Shown here: in pieces, positions 17,979 through 26,606 of the stretch
Position numbering within the stretch: position 1 is the first letter of the stretch
How the letters are laid out: each line of letters starts with the position of its first letter
Source: Thermocrinis ruber
Lineage (GTDB): Bacteria; Aquificota; Aquificia; Aquificales; Aquificaceae
NCBI RefSeq assembly: GCF_000512735.1
Contig: NZ_CP007028.1
Span: forward strand, 124,001 to 188,000
Length of the DNA stretch: 64,000 nucleotides
Direction: 5' to 3'
The notes under the pieces: model-generated
The model's input: the letters and a program-made list of their open reading frames with translations, nothing else
Databases searched by the model: none
Told to the model about the DNA's origin: nothing
Translations under genes and position numbers: made by a program

Positions 17979-18553
17979 TGCTTTACAAACATCGCATAAA
18001 AGCCGTAGGCGTAGGGTCCCACCTCCACCACCCTTCCTACCCTTAAACCCGCCTCTTCTAGGATCATTCCCACCTCCCACTCAGAATAAACCTCCTCGGG
18101 TGGTGGTCCTTTGTCCCTTTCCTCCTTCTTCCAGTCTATGAGGGCAAGGTAGCTAATGGGTTTGCTTACCCTTTCAAGCTCTTTTAAAAACTTCACTGGG
18201 TCCTCTAATTCATGAAATACAAAAGCCATGTATGTGAAATCTACCGTGTTGTCTGGGAGTGGAATTTGGTTCTCTTGGGACAGCAGAACCTCCACATTTT
18301 TGAGCCCAAGCTGGCTAACTTTGTTCCTTGCATACTCCACCGCCTCTGGGCTTATATCTATGGCATAGACCTTTCCGCTATCTGAGACCATTTTGGAAAG
18401 GTAAGGTAAATAAAAGCCTGCACCTGTGCCCACATCAAGAACTGTCATACCGGGCTTTAACCCAAAGGATTTGAGAACTGCCTCCGGGTCAAAAAGGCTA
18501 AGCCTTTCTGGATCGTCCAACTTCTTCAGTTTTTCTGGGTCAAACTTATGCAT
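17975..18553 (-). CDS. Class I SAM-dependent methyltransferase
   Basis: The 192-residue protein has Rossmann motif I TVLDVGTGAGFYLPYLS, motif II YAIDISPEAVEYA and a motif-IV-like DFTYMAFVFHELEDP. It resembles UbiE-like or small-molecule methyltransferases, but no substrate-specific motif is recognisable. Its ATG at 18553 is only 14 bp from the divergent mtnP start. Confidence 0.85.
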   Translation of the reverse strand: MHKFDPEKLKKLDDPERLSLFDPEAVLKSFGLKPGMTVLDVGTGAGFYLPYLSKMVSDSGKVYAIDISPEAVEYARNKVSQLGLKNVEVLLSQENQIPLPDNTVDFTYMAFVFHELEDPVKFLKELERVSKPISYLALIDWKKEERDKGPPPEEVYSEWEVGMILEEAGLRVGRVVEVGPYAYGFYAMFVKQ

Positions 18554-18567
18554 GTTAAGATTTTATC
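18554..18567. promoter_or_regulatory. 14-bp divergent intergenic region (methyltransferase / mtnP)
   Basis: Only 14 bases separate the two start codons. The minus strand offers TAAAAT at 18565-18560, six bases before the methyltransferase ATG. The plus strand offers the weaker TAAGAT at 18556-18561, six bases before the mtnP ATG. There is no room for either ribosome-binding site or a leader, so both mRNAs should be leaderless with -35 regions inside the opposite gene. Confidence 0.4.
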
Positions 18568-19401
18568 ATGCTCGGTATTATAGGTGGAAGCGGGCTTTAT
18601 AGAATGGATGGGTTAAAAAATCTCAGAGAGGTGTCCCTAAACACACCCTTCGGAGAGCCTTCTTCTCCTGTGATCTTAGGTGAGCTAAGCGGGAAGCAAG
18701 TTGCCTTCATATCAAGGCATGGGCTAAACCATCAGTATCCTCCCTCCCTTGTGCCATACAGGGCAAACCTTTGGGCTTTTAAGGAACTTGGAGTAAAAAG
18801 GGTCTTGGCTATTTCTGCGGTGGGGGCTATCAATGAGAGGTTTAAGCCGGGGGACTTTGTGGTGGTGGATGACCTCATAGATTTAACCAAAAGGCGGGAA
18901 GACACCTTTTATAAGGGTGCCTACTCAGTGGAAGTACAAGGAGAGGACAAACCCTCCAAGCTCCTGAGAGAAAAAAAGGTAGTTCATGTGGATATGACGC
19001 AGGCTTATTGCCCTCATATGAGAAAGGTTTTGATTGAAACTTTGGAAGAGTTAAAGCTCAGCTATCATCCCGCGGGCGTCTATGCCTGCACGGAGGGCCC
19101 AAGGTTTGAAACACCCGCAGAAATAAGGGCTATAAAGCTATTGGGTGGAGATGTGGTAGGTATGACCGGCTATCCGGAGGTTGCCTTGGCGAGGGAGCTC
19201 GGCATGTGCTGTGCGAGCCTTTGTGTAGTGGCAAACCCAGCGGCGGGCATTGCAGGCTATCGTCTAACCAGCGAGGAGGTTATTTTAATGATGAAAAACA
19301 AGGAAGAAGAGATAAAGAAAGTGTTAAGGTTATTTGTAGCAAATCTCCCAGAGGAGAGATTATGCAAATGTGAAGAATCTTTGGAAGGGGCGGAGGTTTA
19401 A
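18568..19401 (+). CDS. mtnP: S-methyl-5'-thioadenosine phosphorylase
   Basis: Phosphorolytic cleavage of methylthioadenosine to adenine and methylthioribose 1-phosphate (methionine/polyamine salvage). The 277 residues carry [36 protein letters not shown] (phosphate and substrate site), [34 protein letters not shown] and [11 protein letters not shown], all typical of MTAP/PNP family II. Guanosine or inosine specificity cannot be wholly excluded. It overlaps convergent radC by 4 bp. Confidence 0.93.
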   Translation: MLGIIGGSGLYRMDGLKNLREVSLNTPFGEPSSPVILGELSGKQVAFISRHGLNHQYPPSLVPYRANLWAFKELGVKRVLAISAVGAINERFKPGDFVVVDDLIDLTKRREDTFYKGAYSVEVQGEDKPSKLLREKKVVHVDMTQAYCPHMRKVLIETLEELKLSYHPAGVYACTEGPRFETPAEIRAIKLLGGDVVGMTGYPEVALARELGMCCASLCVVANPAAGIAGYRLTSEEVILMMKNKEEEIKKVLRLFVANLPEERLCKCEESLEGAEV

Positions 19402-20078
19402 AGAAGTCCGTTACTTCTGAACGAGAAAAACTCCTTTTGGTTAATGATAATGTGGTCTAAAAGTTCAAAACCCAACAGCTCGCAGGCTTGCTTTAGTCTT
19501 TTGGTGAACTCTATGTCTTCCTTTGATGGTCTTGCGTCTCCCTTTGGATGGTTGTGCAGGACGATCAAAGAACTGCATGCTTTTTTTACGGCGGTGTAGA
19601 GTATATCCTTTGGTTCTGCGTAAAGGGAGTTCATTTTACCTATGGCAACCACTTCGTAATCTACCACCTTGTTGGTTGGTGTAAGATAAAGGGCAATGAG
19701 ATGTTCCCTCCTTTCATCAAAGAGCACCTTTTTTTTGACAAAATTGTAGGCATCTTGCGGGTTGGAGATTTTAAAGTCTCCATAGGGGTCGTTTATCCTT
19801 TTGGCAAGTTCTATGACTGCTTTGAGTTGGCAAGCTTTAGCAAAGCCCAAACCTTTGATCTTCTTAGTTAGCTCCTCCACATCCATAGACATAAGCGTTT
19901 CCCATCCTAAGCTAACTACCTTGCTTGCTAAGCTTATAACATCCTCACCTTTTGTGCCAGAGCCGAAGATAACCGCCAAAAGTTCCTCATCCGATAAGTT
20001 GGATGCACCAAACTTGGCGAGCTTTTCCCGAGGGCGCAGGTCCTTGGGTAGTTCCCTTATGGACTTCTTTGGATACAT
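19398..20078 (-). CDS. radC: RadC family protein (JAB/MPN domain)
   Basis: A 226-residue protein. An N-terminal helix-hairpin-helix section ([20 protein letters not shown], then [20 protein letters not shown]) precedes a C-terminal JAMM-type zinc site, [15 protein letters not shown] (H175, H177, D188). The original DNA-repair assignment is doubtful in the literature. It is last in the minus-strand run from the 65-residue gene through murE; its ATG overlaps the previous stop by one base. Confidence 0.9.
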   Translation of the reverse strand: MYPKKSIRELPKDLRPREKLAKFGASNLSDEELLAVIFGSGTKGEDVISLASKVVSLGWETLMSMDVEELTKKIKGLGFAKACQLKAVIELAKRINDPYGDFKISNPQDAYNFVKKKVLFDERREHLIALYLTPTNKVVDYEVVAIGKMNSLYAEPKDILYTAVKKACSSLIVLHNHPKGDARPSKEDIEFTKRLKQACELLGFELLDHIIINQKEFFSFRSNGLL

Positions 20079-20335
20079 CAGGAGCCCAGCATAAAATCCA
20101 GGATGGACGCCTCTATCTGCACTTCCCAGTCCTGAAAGCTTTGATCTTTATTGCTTATTTGCAGGTACCCATCCCTTTCCAGATAGAGGATCAGCTTGGC
20201 TAAGTTGGCAAGACCGCAAAGCCTGGCGGACTGAAGATTTGTGAGCTTTACCTTTGGAAAGGGTGTTTCTGCCTCCTTGTAAATCCTCAAAAGTTCATCT
20301 CTCAGATGGTAATACAGGTTCTCCAGATCACACAT
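20078..20335 (-). CDS. Hypothetical protein, 85 residues
   Basis: No recognised family. The sequence is soluble, largely helical and Leu-rich with two cysteines (MCDLENL and SARLCGLANL). It overlaps murE by 8 bp upstream and radC by one base downstream, so it is probably translated in the same operon. Confidence 0.6.
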   Translation of the reverse strand: MCDLENLYYHLRDELLRIYKEAETPFPKVKLTNLQSARLCGLANLAKLILYLERDGYLQISNKDQSFQDWEVQIEASILDFMLGS

Positions 20336-21710
20336 TCAATACCTCCTTCACAACATCTTGGTCTTTAAAGGGATATTTTACTCCTTTTATTTCTTGGTAG
20401 TCTTCATGTCCTTTGCCTGCTATGAGGACTACATCTCCCTCTTTGGCGTTCTGCAAAGCGAACTTTATTGCTTCCTTTCTGTCCTTTTGCACAAAGACCT
20501 TTTGCTTTTGCTCTATGCCCTTCAAAATGTCCTCTATTATAGCTTCGGGTTCTTCCCACCTTGGGTTGTCGGAGGTTATAACCACAAAGTCTGCCCACTT
20601 TCCCGCAACCTTTCCCATCAAAGGTCTTTTGGTCTTATCCCTGTTGCCACCAGCACCAAAGACCACCCATAACTTGCCCTTTGTCAGTCTTCTGGCAGTG
20701 ATCAAAACCTTCTCCAAGGCATCTGGCGTGTGGGCATAATCTACTATTGCCAACTTCCCTTCCTTGAAAAAGGTCTCAAACCTGCCGGGAACGATTACCC
20801 TTTCTACACCGTGTTGTATTGTCTCCGCATCCAAGCCAAAGAGAAAGCCCACAAGGATGCCCAAACTGAGATTGTAAGCCTGAAATTCACCCCTTAGGTT
20901 GGAGGAAAATTTGTAGGTCCTACCTTCCCACTCAAGAGTAAGCTTGCTACCCTCAATAGATGTCTCAAAGTCTATTATTCTAAGATTTCCATTCCTTCCG
21001 TAAGTTATAGCTTTTCCTTTGAGCTCTTCTAAGATTCGCCTACCGTATTCATCGTCTATGTTTATTAAAGAATACTCCTGCGGGTACTCTACAAAGAGCC
21101 TCAGCTTTGCCCGAAAGTAGTTTTCCATAGAGCCATGATAGTCCAGATGATCCTGAGAGAGGTTGGTAAAGGCAGTTATAAAAAACTTTGTGCCCCAAAC
21201 ACGCCTTTGGTCTAAGGCATGGGAAGAAACCTCGCAGGCTACCACCTCTGCCCCATCCTCCAACATCTGCTTTAATGTACGGTGCCACTGGATAGGGTCC
21301 GGCGTCGTTCTTCCTTCATACTCGTATATTTTGTTTTTAAAGCGGTAGTATATGGTGCCTATAAGACCGGTGGGAATACCCCCTGCGTTGAGAACAGCTT
21401 CCACTATATGGCTACTTGTGGTCTTTCCGTTGGTGCCCGTTATACCCACTACTTTTAGCCTTTCGGAAGGTCTGCCAAAGAACTCATTAGCCAACTCTCC
21501 AAGAAATTTTCTGGTGTCTTCAACCTTGATGATCCTCTCGTCTTTTATTCCTACGTCCCTCTCCACAAATACCAAACTGGCACCTCTACTTAGGGCTTCT
21601 TGAACAAAGTTGTGTCCATCTGTGGAGGAACCCTTTATGGCCACAAAAACCCAACCTTCCTGAACTTCCTTTGAATTTTGGGTGATGCCCTTTATCTTGG
21701 AAGGCTCCAC
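20328..21710 (-). CDS. murE: UDP-MurNAc-tripeptide synthetase
   Basis: Adds the third residue of the peptidoglycan stem peptide in the cytosol. The 460 residues show the Mur ligase plan: N-terminal UDP-substrate domain (GWVFVAIKGSSTDGHNF), P-loop GITGTNGKTTSSH, TTPDPIQWHRTLKQML, SSHALDQRRVWG, FTNLSQDHLDYHGSMENYF and the C-terminal VVFGAGGNRDKTKRPLMG. The third-residue specificity loop reads TSDNPRWEEP; DNPR is usual for meso-diaminopimelate enzymes. It begins 6 bp after the preceding membrane-protein gene. Confidence 0.94.
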   Translation of the reverse strand: MEPSKIKGITQNSKEVQEGWVFVAIKGSSTDGHNFVQEALSRGASLVFVERDVGIKDERIIKVEDTRKFLGELANEFFGRPSERLKVVGITGTNGKTTSSHIVEAVLNAGGIPTGLIGTIYYRFKNKIYEYEGRTTPDPIQWHRTLKQMLEDGAEVVACEVSSHALDQRRVWGTKFFITAFTNLSQDHLDYHGSMENYFRAKLRLFVEYPQEYSLINIDDEYGRRILEELKGKAITYGRNGNLRIIDFETSIEGSKLTLEWEGRTYKFSSNLRGEFQAYNLSLGILVGFLFGLDAETIQHGVERVIVPGRFETFFKEGKLAIVDYAHTPDALEKVLITARRLTKGKLWVVFGAGGNRDKTKRPLMGKVAGKWADFVVITSDNPRWEEPEAIIEDILKGIEQKQKVFVQKDRKEAIKFALQNAKEGDVVLIAGKGHEDYQEIKGVKYPFKDQDVVKEVLNV

Positions 21711-21716
21711 CTTAGA

Positions 21717-22247
21717 CTATTTTAACTCAGAAAGGTATATTTCCGCCCTCTTCCAACCATCCCAGCCTTTCACAAACACATCCTCTATGCTTTTTATGTT
21801 AAGTTTCCTGAGCCTCTTGTATTCGCTTAGGTCCTCCAAAAACCTCTTTAATTGTTCTTCTTCGTCAAAATAGTACAGGTCCTTTCCCTCCCGCGCCACG
21901 CAGTAATAGTCCTCTTTGACAAAGCCCATGCATACTGGACATCTGGTGCCCTTTGGTGGTGGCTTTGGAGGCCTGAGCTTTTCTTCCCGCTTTTCCTTAA
22001 AAGCATAAAAGCCCAAGGCAAGTATAAAACCCGCAAAAACAGATTCTATAGCAAAGGACTGGATAGCCGAAATCTTCCCACTAACAAAACCAAAGAGGGA
22101 TATAAGAATACCCGAGGCGGTGAGCCCCGCAGTGATAAAAACATGCTTGAGGGCGACCCCTTTGAATATGAAGAGTAGCGTCATAAGAAAGCCAAAAACC
22201 TCAAGGAGCCTTGAAGCAAAGATCAGAAGGTATCCTGCGTCACTCAT
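21717..22247 (-). CDS. Membrane protein with C-terminal CPVC (NosL/YHS-like) segment
   Basis: Unknown function, 176 residues. Three or four TM helices occupy about 5-85. A basic, Pro-rich linker (KLRPPKPPPK) follows, then TRCPVCMGFVKEDYYCVARE and a YYFDEEEQLKRFLEDL helix. The short CPVC unit followed by an aromatic strand and helix resembles the metal-binding repeats of NosL and YHS/TRASH proteins. Position just after the cytochrome oxidase genes makes a copper or oxidase-assembly role thinkable; this is inference. Confidence 0.65.
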   Translation of the reverse strand: MSDAGYLLIFASRLLEVFGFLMTLLFIFKGVALKHVFITAGLTASGILISLFGFVSGKISAIQSFAIESVFAGFILALGFYAFKEKREEKLRPPKPPPKGTRCPVCMGFVKEDYYCVAREGKDLYYFDEEEQLKRFLEDLSEYKRLRKLNIKSIEDVFVKGWDGWKRAEIYLSELK

Positions 22248-22437
22248 TGGTTTTTTCCGGCAACTTTGTGGGTTTAAAAAGAGGAAGCTTTCTTATGTTC
22301 TTTAGTCTATACACGAAGTATTCCCTGTTTTTTTCGGAGAGTGCCATACCCAAAAGACCCGTCATAAAACTTGCCAAAACAAACATGCCCAAAATTATAC
22401 CCACAAGCCTTACCCTTTTTCTTCTCTCCATATCCAT
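22240..22437 (-). CDS. Small single-TM protein, 65 residues
   Basis: MDMERRKRVRLVG is followed by one TM helix (about 11-33) and a basic cytoplasmic or periplasmic tail ending LPEKTNE. It lies 77 bp downstream of coxA beyond a hairpin and overlaps the next gene by 8 bp. No family is recognised; an oxidase accessory peptide is possible because of its position. Confidence 0.55.
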   Translation of the reverse strand: MDMERRKRVRLVGIILGMFVLASFMTGLLGMALSEKNREYFVYRLKNIRKLPLFKPTKLPEKTNE

Positions 22438-22461
22438 CTTAAACTCTCCCTTTTTACAAAG

Positions 22462-22481
22462 CCCCGCCCAAGGGGGCGGGG
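22462..22481 (-). terminator. GC-rich hairpin after coxA
   Basis: A perfect 8-bp stem CCCCGCCC/GGGCGGGG with a 4-base loop lies 34 bp past the coxA stop. On the minus strand it is followed by CTTTG, a weak U-tract. It probably ends or attenuates the cox transcript before the small membrane genes. Confidence 0.6.
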
Positions 22482-22514
22482 AGTTTTGGCCACAGCACGA
22501 GGCGCACCATAAGC

Positions 22515-24161
22515 TTATATGTGGGTGTGATAACCCTTATAGTATGCGTAGGGATGCCAGTCTTCGGGCACCTCTACGGGGTACTTTTTGAAGTTGTGAG
22601 GTCCAACGGGGGTGTCTGTCATGGTCCATTCGAGGGATGGAGAACCCCATGGATTGTCGGGTGCCTTTGGACCCCAGAGGCTCTTGATCCAGTTGATAAA
22701 GCTAAGCAAGATTCCTATTCCGAGTATTACCGCACCAACAGTTTGGATCTGCATCAAGCTAACCCATTCGGGAATAGGTGGATAGTCTGCGTACCTTCTT
22801 GGCATACCGTGAACCATTCCCATATACATTTGGAAGAAGTAGAAGATGTTGGAGCCGATCAGCATCAACCAAAAGCTTAGCTTTGCAAGCCCTTCCGAAT
22901 ACATCTTGCCTATAATCTTTGGATACCAATAATACATACCGCTGAAGGCTCCAAAGGTAAGTGCCATACCAAGCACATAGTGGAAGTGTCCTACTACGAA
23001 TAGAGAGTCAGATACACCAAGGTCTATGGACACCATGGCGTTTGGAATGCCCGTAAGACCTCCTATCAGGAACATGAGAATTCCACCCAACGTAAAGAGC
23101 ATGGGCGCATTGAACCTTATGGCACCCTTGTGCAAGGTTGCCACCCAGTTGAAGATCTTTATACCCGTCGGCACTGCCACAAAGAGGGTTGTATAAGAAA
23201 AGATCACCCTTGCCCAGTCTGGCACACCGGAGACGAACATGTGATGGACCCAAGTAAAGAAACCAACCGACGCTATGGCGTAAATAGCGAGCATCATGGA
23301 TATGTATCCAAATATGGGCTTTCTGGACATGGTGGATATTACCTCAGAGAACACACCGAAGGCTGGAAGGATCATGATATAAACAACTGGGTGAGAGTAG
23401 AACCAGAGAAGGTGTTGGTAAAACAGTGGGTCTCCACCCAAGGCTGGGTTGTAAAAGTTTGTTCCAAGATATTTGTCAGTGAAGAGAAGGGCTACTGCTC
23501 CCAGAAGGGCTGGCACACCAAAGAGGTTTATAAGGCTCGCTGCCATTATGGAGTGCACAAAGAGGTTTAACTTTGTCCATCCAAGACCCTTTGCCCTAAG
23601 GCTAACAATGGTAGTGATCATGTTCACAGAACCTGCGGTGGATGATACTCCATAAAGGGTGACTATGGCAACGTATAGGATGGTAGAACCTGCGTTCTCG
23701 TTTATAGAATAGGGAGGGTATCCAGTCCATAGCATCATGATCCAGTTTTGGGGAATGAGGGTAAGAAGCACCAGCACGCTGGCACCAAAGAAAGCCCAGT
23801 ATCCAAAGGCGTTTAGCCTCGGGAAGGCAACATCCTTCGCCCCTATCATCAGGGGAACAAGTATGTTGGCAAAGCCACCTACCCAAACATTGACCGCCCA
23901 CCAGAGCAGGATAACCGCACCGTGTCCAGTAAGCAGATAGTTGTAAAGGTCTGCCCCAGTTTTACCAAAGAGGGAGGGTAGTTGAATACCGGGTACAGTC
24001 TGCTCAAATCTTATCAGCATACCAAAGAGACCTGCTACCGCAAAGTATAGGAGCACTGTTACAAGGTAGAGCATACCTACCTTTTTGTGGTCTGTGGTAA
24101 AGAGCCATTCTTTTAAGGTGGCTCCGTACCATGGAATTGAAGGAGCTTTTGCTACCGCCAT
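22515..24161 (-). CDS. coxA: Cytochrome c oxidase subunit I (A2-type)
   Basis: Catalytic haem-copper subunit reducing O2 to water and pumping protons; 548 residues, 12 or more TMs. The haem ligand is in LLTGHGAVILLWW and the CuB ligands are H257 and the HH pair in TWVHHMFVSG; HFHYVLGMALTFG holds the binuclear haem ligands. Helix VI reads FYSHPVVYIMILPAFG (Y255-Y261): the usual Glu of GHPEVY is Val and the YS pair is present, the mark of A2-type oxidases. The cross-link Tyr (Y261) and the K-channel lysine (PTGIKIFNW) remain. Confidence 0.96.
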   Translation of the reverse strand: MAVAKAPSIPWYGATLKEWLFTTDHKKVGMLYLVTVLLYFAVAGLFGMLIRFEQTVPGIQLPSLFGKTGADLYNYLLTGHGAVILLWWAVNVWVGGFANILVPLMIGAKDVAFPRLNAFGYWAFFGASVLVLLTLIPQNWIMMLWTGYPPYSINENAGSTILYVAIVTLYGVSSTAGSVNMITTIVSLRAKGLGWTKLNLFVHSIMAASLINLFGVPALLGAVALLFTDKYLGTNFYNPALGGDPLFYQHLLWFYSHPVVYIMILPAFGVFSEVISTMSRKPIFGYISMMLAIYAIASVGFFTWVHHMFVSGVPDWARVIFSYTTLFVAVPTGIKIFNWVATLHKGAIRFNAPMLFTLGGILMFLIGGLTGIPNAMVSIDLGVSDSLFVVGHFHYVLGMALTFGAFSGMYYWYPKIIGKMYSEGLAKLSFWLMLIGSNIFYFFQMYMGMVHGMPRRYADYPPIPEWVSLMQIQTVGAVILGIGILLSFINWIKSLWGPKAPDNPWGSPSLEWTMTDTPVGPHNFKKYPVEVPEDWHPYAYYKGYHTHI

Positions 24162-24175
24162 GGCTTTACCTCCTT

Positions 24176-24919
24176 TTATTGGGTTGTAATATTAGCTTCA
24201 ATGCTTGAAGTTTGTTGGGCTGGCTCGGCTCCACCAAGCCACTTGTTGAACTCTTCCTCGGGAACAACCTTTAAGATCGCAAACATCCTTGCGTGCCAGG
24301 TTCCGCAGTATTCCCTGCAAAAGACAAAGTATTCACCGGGCTTGTTGATTTGGAACCAAAGCTTTGTGATCCTACCGGGCACCGCATCCTCGGTGATCTT
24401 TGCAGGATGCACAAAGAAGGAGTGGATCACATCCCTTGAGGTTAGATAGACCTTAACGGGTTTGCCAGCAGGTATGTATGCCTTTTGTTCTTCTGGGGCT
24501 GTGAATCCTTCCGGGTTAAAGAAGGCATAAACCTTCTTTCCGTTGGGATACTCAAACTCCCAACCCCACATGAAGGCAACCACTTTGAGCTCCAAGGCAC
24601 CCTCTGGGGCGTTCCTCTGCTTTACAAAGTTTGCGAAGGAGTAGGTGCCCAAAAACAGCACGATGATGGTGGGTATGACAGTCCAGACAACCTCAAGGGC
24701 AGTGTTTCCTTCAATGTGCTCTCCTTCCTCACGCTCTCCCTTTTTGTAGCGATACTTGATGGCAAAGTAAATGGAGGGAATGGCTACTATGAGGTAAATT
24801 ATGACCGCTACCCAGAACCATACCTTTACTGAGTTCTCCCAGTAAACCCTCGGGTAGGCAAGCACCTCCTCTGCAAAAACTGACCCAGTGAGGGCAAGCA
24901 GTGTTAATAGGTACTTCAT
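24176..24919 (-). CDS. coxB: Cytochrome c oxidase subunit II (CuA)
   Basis: Accepts electrons from cytochrome c at a binuclear CuA centre facing the periplasm. The 247 residues comprise a signal peptide (MKYLLTLLALTGSVFA), two TM helices (about 30-105), the aromatic MWGWEFEYP and a cupredoxin domain. CuA ligands are visible in VIHSFFVHP and FVFCREYCGTWHARM. There is no fused cytochrome c domain. It lies between sco and coxA. Confidence 0.95.
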   Translation of the reverse strand: MKYLLTLLALTGSVFAEEVLAYPRVYWENSVKVWFWVAVIIYLIVAIPSIYFAIKYRYKKGEREEGEHIEGNTALEVVWTVIPTIIVLFLGTYSFANFVKQRNAPEGALELKVVAFMWGWEFEYPNGKKVYAFFNPEGFTAPEEQKAYIPAGKPVKVYLTSRDVIHSFFVHPAKITEDAVPGRITKLWFQINKPGEYFVFCREYCGTWHARMFAILKVVPEEEFNKWLGGAEPAQQTSSIEANITTQ

Positions 24920-24921
24920 GG

Positions 24922-25698
24922 CTACACCTCCTTTGCTCTTTTAATAAAGGCGTAAGCAAGGGTAAAACTACCCAAAGTAAAGCCGGCTATAGCAAAGAGT
25001 ACCACAGGGTTTAGTCCATACTTGCCTGTGTTGGGGTCGTACTTGTAGCAGACCATGAAGGCTATATCCACTATGGTGTTTTTGGTGATCCTGAAGGTCT
25101 CCGCCTCCGCTAAAGCGATCCTAAAATCCGTTTCCCTCGGAGATATACCATACAGGTATCTTGATACCTTACCCTCTGGGTCTATAAATATCACCACGTT
25201 GGGATGGACAAAAACCCTGTCCTGCCTTGAGTAGAAGAACCTATAGCCCAAAGACTGAGATAACTTCTTTATATCCTCTTCCTTCATAATGCCAAAGGTC
25301 CAGCGGGAGGAGGGAGAGATACCCAGCTTTTTCTTGAACTCCTGCAAATCTCTTAGGGTATCCTCCTTGTCAAAGGAAAGAACAATTCCCCTAAAGTCTT
25401 TGCTTATGTTTTTGGATGCCTCTATGGCGTTTTTGATTATGAGAGGGCACGCGGAGTCGCAGGTGTAGTAGCCGAGGATCAGGGCGGTAGGATGTCCCTT
25501 TATGTAGTCCAGAAGTTTGTGGGTTCTTCCGTGTTCGTCGGTAAATTCCACATCTGCAACCTGTTTACCCAAATACTTCTCCTCTTCAATTTTCAAGATT
25601 GTTGGGTCAAAAAAGCCTTCATGGTCTTTGGGCATTGGTACAGCCCAGCTAAGGGTTAAGACCCCAAACACGGTAAGCAGGACTAACACCCACCTCAT
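24922..25698 (-). CDS. SCO1/SenC copper chaperone
   Basis: Thioredoxin-fold protein that delivers copper to CuA of subunit II. The 258 residues have a signal peptide (VLLTVFGVLTLSWA), the copper-binding YYTCDSACPLIIKN (CxxxC) and the third ligand His in VFVHPNVVIFIDPEG. The extension at the C-terminus (NPVVLFAIAGFTLGSFTLAY) is an extra TM helix, so the protein is anchored at its end. It sits inside the cox operon, 3 bp from both neighbours. Confidence 0.92.
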   Translation of the reverse strand: MRWVLVLLTVFGVLTLSWAVPMPKDHEGFFDPTILKIEEEKYLGKQVADVEFTDEHGRTHKLLDYIKGHPTALILGYYTCDSACPLIIKNAIEASKNISKDFRGIVLSFDKEDTLRDLQEFKKKLGISPSSRWTFGIMKEEDIKKLSQSLGYRFFYSRQDRVFVHPNVVIFIDPEGKVSRYLYGISPRETDFRIALAEAETFRITKNTIVDIAFMVCYKYDPNTGKYGLNPVVLFAIAGFTLGSFTLAYAFIKRAKEV

Positions 25699-25701
25699 GG
25701 C

Positions 25702-26478
25702 TTAAAAGGTTCCGTAAGAACCTACTATATAGGCAGTGCCGGCTACCAAAAGCCAAGCTAGATCCACAAAGTGCCAGTAAAAGCTTGCAGCCTTTATTGG
25801 GGTGATCTTTCCAAGGGCTTTACCGCTTGTTAGCAAAAGCACCAACTGCATACCTATTCCTACGATAACGTGGGAGGCGTGCACACCGGTTAGCATGTAA
25901 AAACCAGTACCATACATGTTTGAGCTTATTGTGAAGCCCTTTTCCCAAAGGTGCATCCACTCCCAAGCGTGCAAAGCTATGAACAGAGTGCCAAGCACCA
26001 TAGTTGCTATAAGCCACATCCGGTATCCACCAAGATCATTATGCTCCAAAGCCTTCTCCGCCTTCCATATGGTAAAGCTTGAAGCCCAAAGGATAAGGGT
26101 CAGAAGACCTACGAGGGGCAAGTTCATTCCACCCTCTGGAATCCATTTAGTAACCCACTCAGTGGCGTGTGTAACCCTTGCCATCCAAAAGCCCGCAAAG
26201 ATTGAGCCGAATATTACGACTTCCGCAAAGACAAACCAAACTATACCCTGAAAGCCAAGCCCTTGGTCCGGCTCCTTTGAGAAGTGCTCATTAGCCCAAC
26301 CTATTACACCTATTACCAAAAGCACAAGGGCTACGCCTGCAAGTATTAGACCCACGAGACTCCATCCCCATCCAAAATACGCAACCGCCGCTAAAGAGAG
26401 AACTAAAGGCACCAAACCTACTGGTAAGCCCCATGGGCTTGTTTCGTGATGTGCTACATGTGTTTCTTCATGCGCCAT
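25702..26478 (-). CDS. coxC: Cytochrome c oxidase subunit III
   Basis: Integral membrane subunit of the oxidase, 258 residues, about seven TM helices. Recognisable segments are KEPDQGLGFQGIVWFVFAE, FIALHAWEWMHLWEKG, MYGTGFYMLTGVHASHVIVG and the C-terminal FYWHFVDLAWLLVAGTAYIV. It is the first gene of the coxC-sco-coxB-coxA operon and is preceded by a full sigma70 promoter and AAGGAGGTGC as ribosome-binding site. Confidence 0.94.
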   Translation of the reverse strand: MAHEETHVAHHETSPWGLPVGLVPLVLSLAAVAYFGWGWSLVGLILAGVALVLLVIGVIGWANEHFSKEPDQGLGFQGIVWFVFAEVVIFGSIFAGFWMARVTHATEWVTKWIPEGGMNLPLVGLLTLILWASSFTIWKAEKALEHNDLGGYRMWLIATMVLGTLFIALHAWEWMHLWEKGFTISSNMYGTGFYMLTGVHASHVIVGIGMQLVLLLTSGKALGKITPIKAASFYWHFVDLAWLLVAGTAYIVGSYGTF

Positions 26479-26507
26479 TTTTGCACCTCCTTATGGTTTT
26501 AATTATT

Positions 26508-26536
26508 GATATAAATCATCTTTCCTCTTTTGTCAA
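26508..26536 (-). promoter_or_regulatory. Sigma70 promoter of the cox operon
   Basis: On the minus strand TTGACA (26536-26531), a 17-base spacer and TATATC (26513-26508) form a near-consensus promoter. The expected start point is near 26501, giving a leader of about 22 nt with AAGGAGG. It is the clearest -35/-10 pair in the window. Confidence 0.7.
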
Positions 26537-26578
26537 GTCTAAACTATATGATTTTTTAACTTTTTTGTCGTTTTATGA

Positions 26579-26606
26579 TGTTAAATTTGTGTTAAATTGT
26601 GTTAAA
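26579..26606. repeat. Three TGTTAAA direct repeats upstream of cox operon
   Basis: TGTTAAA occurs at 26579, 26590 and 26600, that is 11 and 10 bp apart, one helical turn. On the cox strand they read TTTAACA. The array ends 42 bp upstream of the cox -35 box. Direct repeats at this pitch are typical of PhoB/OmpR-family response regulators, and TTAACA units 11 bp apart also precede phoU (43.4 kb). The 394-bp gap (26479-26872) holds nothing else except the cox promoter, a coding-like relic and the uppS -10 box. Confidence 0.5.

Noticed and set aside
17979-18080. Glycine-rich N-terminal extension of the 82-residue protein
   Set aside because: It is the methyltransferase 3' end read in another frame; the ATGA overlap gives a better start.
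19398-20078. RadC as anti-plasmid or mobile-element marker
   Set aside because: RadC-like proteins can be on mobile elements, but here it is the end of the murE operon with no other mobile features.
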